Source of the DNA: Rosa chinensis | Taxonomy: Eukaryota > Streptophyta > Magnoliopsida > Rosales > Rosaceae | Length of the DNA stretch: 64,000 nt | Direction of reading: 5' to 3' | Assembly: GCF_002994745.2 (NCBI RefSeq) | Contig: NC_037092.1 | Coordinates: 85,356,824 to 85,420,823, forward strand | Shown: in pieces, positions 1-11,403 of the stretch | Layout: every line of letters begins with the position of its first letter | Position numbering within the stretch: position 1 is the first letter of the stretch | Notes under the pieces: generated by a model | Told to the model about the DNA's origin: nothing | The model's database searches: none | What the model saw: the letters and a program-made list of their open reading frames with translations, nothing else | Program-made: the position numbers and the translations under genes

Positions 1-6
1 GATTCT

Positions 7-3000
7 ATGGTGAGAGGGGTAGACCCTGCGTATGCTGGAATGAGGATAGACTACTGGTATTCAATAGGGAGTGAAGATGATGCTCTGACCAAGCTTTCCA
101 CAGACTTTGATGCCATACAAATGTGTTGTTGTGTACCTCAAATCAGGTTGGTAATTATCTACTTAGATAATTTAGATCTTCATGGTGACTACCAATCTGA
201 TACAGATGATGTAGAGATGTTTGATAATGAACCAACTGCATGGGGGTATAGTCAAGTTGGTTCATCAGGGGTGTTGATTGAAGAACTTCATGATTCACCA
301 AGGAGGAAATGCTCTGTAAAGATCGAAGAGTTGCCAGATTCACCTAAAAAGAACCCTGAAGTTTTGAAAGGAGATCCAAAGTTAGGGAGAAGGGTTAAAG
401 TATGTGTAAACAAAAAAAAGGCAGTGGGAATTGTGATTAGAGAGGTGGAAGAAGAGGTTCCAACTCAAGCAAGCAAGGCTCCAGTGTGTGACAGCAAAGA
501 CAAAGGTAAATAGAAAGTTGATTTTGAGCAAGAACAAGAAGATTATAAAGCTGAGATTTTTGAAGACTTAGTAGACATAGATGTGATCAGTGAAGATGAT
601 GCTAGTGAAGATGCAGACTATAAACCATGTAGGGATGATGAAGACTATGCTAATTATGGTGTTGATGATGACTGGTTGGATTATGTGGAATGTGAAGTGA
701 ATGAAGAGATTGTTGAGAATCATGAGGAAGCTACTGCATCTGTAGGAACAAGTGCTGCAAAGAGGAAGGGAAAGAAGAAAAAGGAAGCTAGTGTTGGAAC
801 AAATGTTGATATAGATGAGAACATAGAGGTTGAAGATAATGAGCCAATGTATGGGGCTATGGATTCTGATGAAGAGGGGATTGGACATGAAGCAAACTCA
901 GATGATGAGGGAGATGATATGCAGAGGTTTCCAGAGTTCAACCCCAAGACAGACATGGGGAACCTTCAGTTTTGTAAGGGTATGAGGTTTGCATCTGCTA
1001 AGATACTGAGAGCTGCTGTAAGAGAAAAGGCAATACAAAAGGGTTGGGAGGCTATGTTTGTGAAGAGTGATAGAGTAAGAGTTAGGGTGATTTATAAAGC
1101 AGAAAACTGCCCTTTCGAGCTGTATGCCTCTAAGATGCAGCATGAAGACACTCTAATGATCAAGACATACAATGCTGAACACAACTGTGCAAGAGTGCTA
1201 GATAATAGCATGGTTAGGACCCCTTATCTGACTGAAAAGTTTATTGATCAGATAAAGCTCAACCCTGATTGGTCTACAGGTTATTTCTCTAAGACTGATC
1301 AATTTATTTCAATTCCATGACTACTAAGCTTTATTTACAACTAATGCCTTCTCCTGTTTTTGTGCCACAGATTCTCTAGCCCAAACTATGTCAGCAAAAG
1401 TGCAGGCAAGAGTCTCAATTCAGCAAGCATATAGAACCAAGAAGGCTGCATTGAGTATACTTGAGCGCTCACATGCAGAACAGTATTCCAGGGTCAAGGA
1501 CTACACAGCAGAGTTGAAGAAGGTTGATCCAAACACGACTGTGGACATTAAGTGCGACTTCAACAACCCTGGCCAGCAACCAGTTTTCAAGAGGATGTAT
1601 GTGTGTCTTGGTGCACTGAAGATGGGATTTAAAGCAGGTTGTAGGTCATTGATAGGACTAGATGGTTGTCATCTGAAGAGTCCTTATGGAGGCCAGCTTT
1701 TGTTAGCTGTTGGAGTGGATGCTAACAATAGTACTTGGGTAGTGGGTTATGCAATGGTGGAGCAGGAGTGTAAGGATAGTTGGATATGGTTCCTAGAGTT
1801 GGCTAATGACTTGGACATTAAGAGTGATGGAGCTGGGTGGACCTTTATATCTGATAAGCAAAAGGGCCTGCTACCAGCATTTGAGGTGGTTTTGCCAAGT
1901 GCAGAGCACAGGTTCTGTGTTAGGCATTTATGGACGAATTTCAACAAGAAGTTTCCAGGGAAAGCATTGAAGGACCAACTATGGGCTATTGCTAAGTCAA
2001 CCACATTGGCTTACTTTACCAAGGAAATGGTCCTAATGAACCAAATGGAGCCAGGGGCTTATAACTATCTAACAGGTTTGTAATGCTTTCTTTACTGTCA
2101 CTTCACTTCACTTTATATTCTTGTCATTAAATTTTTGGCTTACATTAACTACCAATGTTATGTGTTTTGTAGAGCCTGAAAGACCAGCAAAGCACTGGTC
2201 TAGGTCACATTTCAACACAGTGCTTAAATGTGACATTCTGCTCAACAACCTCAGTGAAAGCTTTAATGCCTTCATACTGCCTGCAAGAGTCAAACCTGTT
2301 ATCAGCATGTTTGAGGAAATAAGGATTAAGTTGATGAAGAGGATTCACATTAGGAGGGACAAGATGATGGAGGTTCAAGATCCAATCTGCCCCAAACTAA
2401 GAGAAATACTGGAGAAGAACAAAGTGAAAGCTGCCACAGACTGCATTCCATATGGTTCAGGTAGCCCAAAAATCGAAGTGGAAAGTATTGGAGGAGCTAG
2501 ATATATAGTTGATATTGAGAGGAGGAGTTGTGCTTGTAGGAGATGGGATTTGAGTGGGATCCCTTGCAAACATGCTGTATCTGCCATCCACTTCATGAGG
2601 GAAAAACCTGAGGATTATGTACACCCTTGCTACTGGACAAAGACATACTTGGCCACTTACTCAAACACCATCAGCCCTGTAAATGGAATGGATCTTTGGG
2701 AACGGTCTAATGATGCTGCAATTCTTCCTCCTCAGTATAACAGACAGCCTGGTAGGCCAAAAACCAAGAGAATTAAGGATGCTTCAGAGAAAGCTACTGA
2801 GGGAACAAAGCTCGGAAGGGTCCAGAAATCATTGAAGTGCAGCAGATGTGGGATTTTGGGGCACAATGTCAAGACCTGTCATAGGCACTTGCCACCTAAG
2901 GAGAAGATAAGCAAAAAGAGGAAGCTAGACAGTGGAAAGGACACCACTAATCAATTCAAGGTATTTAAAGTTCAGGATATGTTTGCATTATATGGTTCAA

Positions 3001-3434
3001 TTTGCATTATATTTATAATTTGACAACTGTACTTTTGAATGTAGGCTAAGGGTACCAAAAAGCCTCCTCTGACAAAGAATGAGCTTAGGGACAAAGTTAT
3101 ACAGAAAGCAGAAAAGATGAAGGTAATTTGTTGGGACTGTGTGTTGGAATTATTCTATATTTTGGTTATTGTGGTTTCTATAAATTGTAGTTGCTGCTGA
3201 AAATGCAAGGTTTCTAATTTGTGCTTTAATGTCTCATTGTAGAATAAGAGGGATGCACATAAGGCAGCAGCTTTTGCTGCTGCAAAAACAACCATTGCTA
3301 AAGCAACAACAAAGTCGAGCACTGCTTCAACCACTACACAAGCTGCTAGAGCAAACAGTAAAGCTTCTACCTCTGCAAAGTCTTCAACACCAACAAGATC
3401 ATCACAGAGGATTAGAGCTGGAAAGGAGGCATGA
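7..3434 (+). pseudogene. MULE (MuDR-like) transposase gene, five exons, one in-frame stop
   Basis: Exons inferred from frame and GT/AG sites are 7-1279, 1371-2075, 2173-2960, 3045-3122 and 3243-3434. They join in phase to about 1011 codons. In order the product shows: an N-terminal PB1-like region ending in a D-x-D...M pattern near residues 30-50; an acidic linker; a MuDR N-terminal DNA-binding region around nt 960-1200 (LQFCKGMRF); the MULE transposase core with D in GLDGCHLK (about nt 1660), D in ISDKQKGL (about 1850) and RFCVRHLW (about 1910); a SWIM zinc finger CxC...CxH (about 2530-2570); a CCHC knuckle CSRCGILGHNVKTC (about 2840-2880); and a basic Ala/Thr/Ser-rich tail. A single TAG at 511-513 breaks exon 1, while the same frame stays open on both sides. 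The family moves Mutator-like DNA transposons. The true 5' end may lie before the window. The family is clear; activity is doubtful because of the stop. Confidence 0.88.
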
Positions 3435-4318
3435 AAATAGACCTAGGAGGCTGAGATTAGCAAGCCAGGTTATTTTATATTGATTGATGAAATGTTGCAT
3501 TATTTTGTGCAACCTTGTGCTGTGTCACAAGGTTGCTGGGTCTAATCTTTTGTTATGATGATTAGAGCTAATCTGGACAAAGCAACTATTTCCAACTTTT
3601 TTGTTGTTGTTTTGATGCGAAACAGTGAAATGCATCTTATTGGCTGCTAATTCTTAAGACAATGTCAGTATTACTCCTATTATTAATGAAGAGCAGGTTG
3701 TGTTATTTTACTACTTTTTAAACTCTGTCTTTGGTTTTATTACAATAGTGCAGTGTTCATATGCCCAGTTTAACCCACAAAAGATGAAGTTTTCTTCCTT
3801 TTATTTGATTATGTAATAGAGGAAGCTTTTTGGAGAGACAAAAGTTCGGTTGTATTTGAATAGTAGGATGTTTTTTACTTTTGTTGGTAAAAAATATAAA
3901 TTGTCCATTTTAGCCCTTCTTGTGGGCCCGTTTCTGCATCCCCCCTCCTGCCACGTCATCAGTTGACGGAATTTTTGGATGGAATTAACAAAATCGGACA
4001 CGGTTGATTAATTTTGGAAGCACAGGGGTATAGCTGATGAAATTAAAAGAACAAAGACTAAAATGAAGATTGTCCCAAAGTTGAAGTGGGTAATCTAGAA
4101 TTAATCCTATAAAAAATATCAAGGAAGGGTAACAACGTAAACTACAGCAAACAATTGAGAAAATATAATACGGTATGATTAGATGAAAACCAAAATTTCC
4201 AGCAGTTACCATGATCTCCTAGAAGAACGACTGCCAGGGCGCCCGATTGGAAACTGAAGACGGACGTGGGAGATGATCGGAGAAGAGATGGCTTCATCAC
4301 TATTCACCCCACTCTCAA
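3435..4318. other. MULE 3' flank and short spacer, no gene
   Basis: No coding sequence is seen. The stretch at about 3870-4105 (TGACGGAATTTTTGG-type text, then a purine-rich run ending near 4105) resembles subterminal sequence often found at MULE ends. The element may therefore finish near 4100, but the matching terminus would lie left of the window and cannot be compared. 4110-4318 is unassigned spacer up to the proposed Helitron start. Confidence 0.35.
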
Positions 4319-6220
4319 TCTACGGTTCATATAAAAGGAGAAAAGGGAAAGAGGAGCAGAGCAAATTCAAACCCAGAAAGAGGAAAAAATTGGTATCAAA
4401 ATCAGTGATTGCAGATAAGGTCAGACCAGCCAATTGTTATTGGGTCATTTCCAGATTTCTTTTTCCATTGATTTGGGTATCCTATTTCTGTTAAGTTTGG
4501 TTTTCTATGTTACTCATTGGAATTAGATTACCTTTGTTAGGTATTGTGTGCAGAGTGGATTCTCAATCAAACCCAAAAGGCAGAGTAAAATAGGTGTAAC
4601 TCGGGGGACAGAGTGGCAGATTCAGTGGAGGTTATGCTTGATTATTGTTTCCAGATTTCAAATTTCATTTATTTGGGTTTTCGATTTCGACTGAGTTTCC
4701 ATGTGTTAATCATTGTCGTTGGGCAAATTTCAAACAGTGGGTGGTGACCGGGAGTTGCTCATGACCTCTTCGTGCAAATTATGCTTCCAAAAAATTAATC
4801 CATGAGGCAGGGGCTCTCGACACAGTTCCTGTAAGCTCTTTGTTACCGTTACGATTTCAATCCTCTTTGTTACCGCTTGACTTTTTTTCAATTTTTGCAG
4901 GTAAATGTATGGGAGAATTCTAGACATTGTGAAAGTTGGTTTCCTCTAATATTAGTTGCAGGTAGTGTTTCTGTCTCCTATGTTCTTTTTCCTTCAATTA
5001 ATCAATTGGTCTGCAATTTAGGGGGAAGCAGGTGCTTCAATCTCATTGTTTTTTTTTTTTGGTATCAGGTAGAGAAGGTATTATTTGATTGAGAATCTGC
5101 AGTAAATTGGTTTTGCTGAATAAGGAACTAACATACGTAAGTAGTAAACTTTTTTTCACTTGCCTTGAATCATGCTTTTAAGGCCTCTGTGTATGTTGTT
5201 ATTGTTACACTAGGAAGAATGAGAATTGGTTGTCTTTCTACCATCTCTCTTTGGGGTTATGGTACCTATACTTCCGTGCATTAAAATTCTTCTGTTGAAT
5301 ATAGTTAGTTTTGGTTTGTGTAGAAAGAGAACTCATAAGGGTAGCACTGAAAGCAGATCGATAAGGACCTGTTGATCCATATTCAAGGTACCTTGAATAT
5401 TAGAAATGGTAGCCAAAACAGGCGCTTCCATTTCTAATAGTAGAAATTATTATTTTTTAATTTTCCTTCTTTTGTTTCAAATAGCCAAGAGTGAGTGGAA
5501 TCATGTTCAGTTTGAATGAAAATTTGATTTGAGGAGTAATCAACCATTGGTAATATCTCTGTTTCACTTCTGTTAATATATACAATCTGTTCTTACTGTT
5601 TTCGGATATCATTATGAACCCCCAATGAAATTTGTGCATTTCAGACTCTCCCTTTTGTGTTGCATATTCCTGATCATTGGTTCCAGATCACTTTTTCTTT
5701 CGGTTTGCTCAGGTATGTTTGGCTCTCCTCCTTTCTTTCGGTGGTTTTTGCATATTACATGATTATCCATTGTCATTGCATTTTATTTTTTTTAATTTCT
5801 TTAATTTTTCCTCAGTACTCCATACTTCATCTCAATTGGCTTTGTTTGGGTGTGTGTAGTTGTTCTTCTTCTACTTAAAATGGATAGTGGGCCGAGAAGT
5901 GACCGTGGAGCTCAAGAACGACTTTGCAATTAGGGGTACTCTTCACTCTGTCAATCAGTGTGCCTCAATTCTCTTTGCTAATTTACTCTTTCTTACGTGC
6001 CAGTGAGATGTATGTATTCTCACTTTTAGTGCCTTGCTTAAGAACACAGGGGTCATATTTGTTATTTCAATCTGACCAAGAAGAGATTGGGATATAGTGT
6101 TTAACAGTTACATTTTCTAATCCCAATATCTATGCATGCTTGTTTTTTATATTTGGTTACCTCTTAGTGATTGTTCATTTCATGTGTATGATATACTAAG
6201 GTCATTGCATAATTTGATGC
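4319..6220. other. Helitron 5' region, non-coding
   Basis: This is T-rich sequence with a TATAAAAGG element at about 4330 just inside the proposed 5' end, and several splice-like CAG|GT and TTTGCAG sites. It looks like leader and intron sequence of the Helitron transcript or a captured gene remnant. No open frame shows recognisable protein similarity. A stretch at about 5577-5665 recurs after the Harbinger element (about 10388-10470). Confidence 0.4.
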
Positions 6221-6971
6221 TTAGGGCAACTCCAACCATGGGGTGCCAAACCAAAATTTTGCCAAATATAGGACTTGCTTCTCCAACCTTGTATTTTTAG
6301 TGGATCTGGTCTTATTAATATGAGACTTGGGCTCATTTGGAGTCTCAAATTTGAGACAAATCCAAGACCAGAACTCAGAACAGTGAAACGGGACCACATG
6401 TTCTGATGCCCCAGCCCAACAAGCGAAGTGACGCGCTGGAAGGCTTGGGTGGGCAGCACGTGCAAAAGGGAGAACTCCCCTGAAGGAAGATGCGCCCACT
6501 TGCGCTAGAGAGAGAAATATCACTGCAGGTGGTCTGCTCCAGTGGGCCCCGCAAGGTGAATGTTGTCTGCTGCCGACCGTTGCGTGTCCTAACGATCACT
6601 AAATGCACGGCTGAGATCGCTTTTGTTTTAAAATGGACGGTCTGATGTTGGCTTTTTTTTTTTTTTTTTTAACACTGAACGGATCTATTTTGATCTGATG
6701 GCTCATATTTGAGGGAAAAAAACTTATCAACGGCTCTTATTAAATGAAAGGTTATTATTTCATTTTTGTTCCAAAAAAATACCAGAAAATTATGGGAAAA
6801 AAATATATCCGTTGGAACAGTAAAATATAGGAAATTCTATAAATACCAACCCATTCTTTTCTATTTTCTCACACCAAATATCTTCCATCTCCTTCACAAT
6901 TTCTTATTCATTAACCCATCTTCTTGTTCTTAAATATATCTTCCTTTTTCTTTTTTTTTGTTTTGGAAAAA

Positions 6972-7990
6972 ATGGCTCCAAGAGGGGATTCTTGGAGGCA
7001 CAATGAAGAAGTTATTCTTTGCCAAGCTTGGATCACCGTTGGGGGTGATGGTTGAGTCGGAAAAGATCAAAAGTCGGAGTTATTGTGGAGTCGTGTGGCG
7101 GAGGAGTACATTGCTCACAAACCGGCTGGTTGCATGGATAGAACACATTCAAGTTGCCACGCTCGTTGGAAGAAAATAAGTCCGGCATGTATGAAGTGGC
7201 GCCAAGCTCTTAACAAGGTCGAACACTTTCAACGAAGAAGCGGCGAAAATATGGAGGACGAGGTAATTATATTGAAATATGTTTAATAATGATTATATTT
7301 TTATTTCTCATGTAGTTGTTAATTAAAAGTAAAATTGTTAGTTGCTTAGTTTATTGATCGATTTATACTAAGCCAAGGTCATTTTTTAATATTTTATTTA
7401 CTTAATATTATATGTAGCTCATGAATGTTAAATCAACGTACTACGACTCGGAAGGTTGTGATTTTTTGTTTGACCATTGTTGGCAATACTTGAAAAGTAC
7501 GGAAAAGTTTGAGAAAACGCCATCAATGGATAACACCTACTTTAGTGTTCCTAATCATGTCAACTTGGATGACGATGGAACACCCACTACTGAGGATGAG
7601 CTTCCGTCATCAAGAAAGGCACGTCCTCAAGGACAGAAAGCACAGAAGCTGGCTAAGAAAAAAAGCAATAAGCAGGATGCGGATAGCCTACGAGTTCAAA
7701 TGCAGAAATGTTATGAACAAACAGAACGTGAGTACCAACAAAGGCAAAGACAGTTTGAGGAAGGTCAACTAATTGAGCAACGCGCTGAGGATGCTCGCAC
7801 GATGCAGGTGGATCCATCAATTTTCACCCCAAGAAAGAGGAGTTATTGAGAGAGGAAGCAACAACAAATAATTGATAAGGAGGCAGAAACTTCAAGCATC
7901 CCGGAACAATCTCAAGATTCTACACCCCCTGAAGGAGACAACACAAGCTTGACCACTTATGATCCACTTGGCGAGACATCTTGGATGTAA
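6972..7990 (+). pseudogene. Harbinger ORF1 (Myb/trihelix-like DNA-binding protein), two stops
   Basis: Start ATG at 6972 begins MAPRGDSWRHNEEVILCQAW, typical of the SANT/Myb-like helper protein of plant Harbinger elements, which binds the transposon ends and helps the transposase. Exon 1 is 6972-7262. An intron runs from GT at 7263 to AG at 7417, and exon 2 is 7418-7990. TGA after residue 27 (7053-7055) and TGA at 7847-7849 interrupt an otherwise continuous frame that ends at TAA 7988-7990. The conserved Trp/Cys-rich block CMDRTHSSCHARWKKI lies at about 7130-7180, and a Gln/Glu-rich coiled segment at about 7690-7800. Divergently paired with the transposase at 8246-9562. Confidence 0.8.
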
Positions 7991-8245
7991 TTAATATTGT
8001 TAGTTGCTTTGAATGGTTTGTGTTTTAATTTATGATAATGACAATTATTTTGTTGAGTAGATCATCTTCGAAAAAAAACATTGAATTTTTATTTTCATAA
8101 TAAAGCACACCACACAAATTAAAAGCATACAATACAAAGTAAAAGCACACAATACAAAGTAAAAGCACACAACACAAATTAAAAGCACACAATAAAGTAG
8201 GCCATGACCACTTATTGAAAGCACAAAAAAAAAAAAAAAAACTCC

Positions 8246-9562
8246 TCACTGCTGGTTCTGATCAGCTTGTAACTTCATGGTCCATAGGTGATCGACTAGA
8301 TCGTCTTGGAGGTTTTTATTCATCACTAGACATCTAACCTCCCTATAACGACGCAAGAATTGATTTAGTTGTTGCAGATTGCGATGAACATCGGTGTCCA
8401 TTTCTGGTCTCTTATATATCTCTGCTTTCCTTGGTCTGGTTGGGATATCATCCGGATCAAATGGCTGTGCTGCATCTTCATCACGCTCATCTTCAACAAT
8501 CATATTGTGCAAGATAATGCACGTCATCATGATGTATTGAAGGTTCTCCCTACTCCACTCACGAGCTGGTCCTCTTATGATTGCCCAACGAGCTTGGAGA
8601 ATACCAAATGCTCTCTCCACATCTTTTCTGTATGCTTCCTGCATCCTTGTGAAATGTTGTGTCTGCGGCGACCTCGGGTTTCGGATTGCTTGTACAAATG
8701 ACCCCTACTTAGGGTATATGCCATCAACTAGGTAATAACATTGACGATAATGCCTATTACGTACCTGGTAGCTCACTTCAGGGGTTTCACCAACGCATTG
8801 GGCATTGAACAACGGTGAACATCCAAGGACGTTAATATCATTCAGGGAACCTGGAAGTCCGAAGAAGGCATGCCAAATCCAAGTATCGTAGGAGGCCACC
8901 GCCTCTAAGATGATTGTCGATTTCCCTCTGTAGCTAGTATATTGCCCTGCCCATCTGGTGGGACAATTTTTCCACTGCTAGTGCATACAATCAAGGCTAC
9001 CGACCATCCCCGGGAATCCCCGTTCTTCAGCTTTGTCAAGCAGCCTTCGCAAGTCTGCCGGTGTTGGTCGGCGGAGGTAAGTCTCATGGTACACATTCCA
9101 GATTGCTTTTGTGAAGTGCCCAAAAATCTCAATGGCAGTGGTCTTCACAATATCTAGGTAATCATCGCAGAAATCAGCTGTGATGCCATACACGAGCATT
9201 CTCATGGCGCATGTCAGCTTTTGTTCAGTGGATAAGCTTAGTCTCCCACAAGCATCTCTTGTTTGAACAAAATATAGGTCGTAGTTGGCCACGTCGCGCA
9301 TCATCCTGTCAAAGACCCAAGGTTGCATTCTATATCGCCTACGAAATATGTTTGGTTCATACCTGCACGGATCCGTGAAGTATTGAGCTTTGAGTCGAAG
9401 ATCCATCAACTCTCGATCCCTCGCCTTATAGGTACGACCTTCTGAAGAACCACCCCATTGTGAATCCTCATGTTTCAGAGTTTGGATTTGCAAGCGGCAG
9501 ACATCATCAAGGCTCGTCGACGACTTCTCGTGACGGCCTCTTCTTGATCTTTCTGCAACCAT
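8246..9562 (-). pseudogene. Harbinger DDE transposase (DDE_Tnp_4 type), two nonsense codons
   Basis: One uninterrupted frame of about 438 codons, apart from TAG at 8978-8980 and TAG at 8705-8707. I use the ATG at 9562 because frame positions upstream lack ATG. The N-terminal part has the FRRRYRMQPWVFDRMM helix region. The catalytic triad is visible as D in GSLDCMH (about 8990), D in LNDINVL (about 8850) and E in VERAFGILQARW (about 8615). Both stops fall where the family normally has Trp (after DCMH, and after GIYPK), so TGG-to-TAG is the likely change. The enzyme would excise and insert the element at TTA/TAA sites. Confidence 0.87.
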
Positions 9563-9851
9563 TTCGTCAAACGATTCATTGCAGAAATGGTTTGACAAAA
9601 TCAAAACGGAAAAGAAAGAAAGATTTGTGTGATTTGGGTATGAGAAGTGTTTGTGAATTTGTGAGAGATGAGGATGACAATGACCCCATATTTATGGACG
9701 GTTTGAGTTCATATCATTAGATAAGATATGACACGTGGCGGACAAAGAATCAACCGTAATTTGGACAACCAATTAGAGATTGACACGTGGCGCTGAAATC
9801 ACATCGAAATTCGGCTGTTTGGCATATTTGCCGACACAAAACATCAAAATT

Positions 9852-10085
9852 ATGTTCTAAATAGTTAGATTCTTTGTCGTATGTGCCGACACTTTTGTTG
9901 AATATGCCGACCAAAAAAAAAAAAAAATTTAAATTCATTAAATAATAAGAATAATTTTTAAATATTATGATCTAAATAGTTAGATTCTTACTCGTATGTG
10001 CCGACACTTTTGTCGTATATGCCAACAAAAAAAAATTATTTTTTTAAATTCATTAAATAATCAGAATAATTTTTAAATATTATGA
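9852..10085. repeat. AT-rich direct duplication inside the Harbinger element
   Basis: Two adjacent copies of a unit of about 115 bp read ...CTAAATAGTTAGATTCTT...GTGCCGACACTTTTGT...AAATTCATTAAATAAT...TTTTTAAATATTATGAT. They differ by a few substitutions and small indels. The duplication is subterminal on the transposase-promoter side. It may be transposase-binding or simply replication slippage. Confidence 0.7.
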
Positions 10086-10316
10086 TAAAATGTTAAATTA
10101 TTTTTTTTACCTTATTTAATTAAATTAACATATTTTTAATATAATATTCATCAAAATTATACTCATATTATATTTTAGTCAAAAATAGTGAAAATAGCAC
10201 CCCCATATAGCACCTCATGGTTGGAGATGAGAATTGAGTTCTATATGAATAGTGCAACAAGGGGGTGCTAAAATGAGAATAGCACCCCCAAATGGTGCCT
10301 ATGGTTGGAGTTGCCC

Positions 10317-11403
10317 TTAGAAGGGGTTGGTCTCTTTCATTACTAAATGTTATTGTAGTATTCTGCTTCTTTTTAATTTCTTTTGTTCCAGGCTGCTTAC
10401 TGTTTTCGAATATCATGATGGCCTCAATGAAATTTGTGCATTTCAGACTCTCACTTTTGTGTTGCATTTTATTTTGTTTTATATTTGTTTGATTTAGGTG
10501 CAGAGCCGGTGAGATTGTAGTATGTTTAGGTTCTTCGGCTTTTGTTCCTGACTATGAGTTACTTATGTTGGATTTAGTAAGATCGACCACCGCAGAGGGA
10601 AGCAGCAAAGGAGAATATATTGGTTACTGGTCAGCATATATATATATATATATTTCAAGAAGTAAAAGAAGATAGTAAGTATTGCTGGAAGCACCAAAGT
10701 TGCAGGTGATGTTTTGTTTTATTTGGCTTCTTTGTGAAGAGATCATGCATGATCTTCCATGTTTTTTTTTTCAGCTAAATTTGGTTTTGTGACTTTGATC
10801 ATAGTGCCACGTTTTCAATTGAATAGAAAAGTCTACATTTTTTAAATATTTTGTACTACTGTTCTTGGAACTGCAGAATTGGGTTATTGAATCAATTGTT
10901 GCACTAGAAGGTCAAGGCCTTTTTTGTTATTTTCTTTTGGTCGTTTACCTCTTTTTTTTTTTTTTTTTTGGCTGATTCTCTTTTGGCTTGGTTAATTATG
11001 GCTTTCATCTTTACAGATTATTATGGGACAGGTTCCTTCATCACGCTCTCACACACCTAATGACGACCATGTAGCTTGGCATTATACTTGCTTCCTTTGT
11101 TAGATAAAAGTCTAATAATTGATAGGAACCATTTTTCCAAATAAATTTTGTGACTTAATGTGGTTTACCATATAGGGACCTAACCCTATCAATGTACAAG
11201 AGGCAGAAAGGCAGAGTAGAAATAATCCCTCGGGAGAGACGAGATAATCAATGAGTTCTTCGCTCTCTGTTTCATCACACTCTTCCCGACCCAATGAAGA
11301 CCAGGTAGATTTCCATTCATTTCATTAGAGTAAAACAATTGATGGGAAAACTTTTAAAATTGAATTTGTTCTCTTTTTTATATTAATGCGGTGTACGATG
11401 TAG
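10317..11403. other. Helitron interior between Harbinger and the Rep exons
   Basis: Non-coding, T-rich sequence with an AT dinucleotide run at about 10640-10652. The stretch at 10388-10470 repeats 5580-5663. Short Ser/Arg-rich exon-like pieces near 11024-11070 and 11175-11305, each followed by CAG|GTAG or similar, resemble the later Rep N-terminal exons in amino-acid content. They may be degenerate duplicated exons. Confidence 0.4.

Larger units (their letters stand above)
6224..10316. mobile_element. PIF/Harbinger DNA transposon
   Basis: Terminal inverted repeats start GGGCAACTCCAACCAT on the left, and the reverse complement of the right end reads the same for 16 bases before diverging. The element is flanked by TTA at 6221-6223 and 10317-10319, the TTA/TAA target duplication of this superfamily. 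It encodes the two expected divergently arranged genes: a trihelix/Myb-like ORF1 on the plus strand and a DDE transposase on the minus strand. A GC-containing left end (6400-6600) and AT-rich direct repeats (9850-10090) flank the genes. Both genes carry premature stops, so the element is non-autonomous now. It inserted into the Helitron. Confidence 0.92.

Noticed and set aside
4273..4494. 73-codon Lys-rich open frame at the Helitron start
   Set aside because: It spans the proposed element boundary, is basic and low complexity, and has no similarity I recognise.
5657..5878. Two overlapping Phe/Leu-rich open frames
   Set aside because: They come from T-rich non-coding sequence. Hydrophobic composition reflects base content only.
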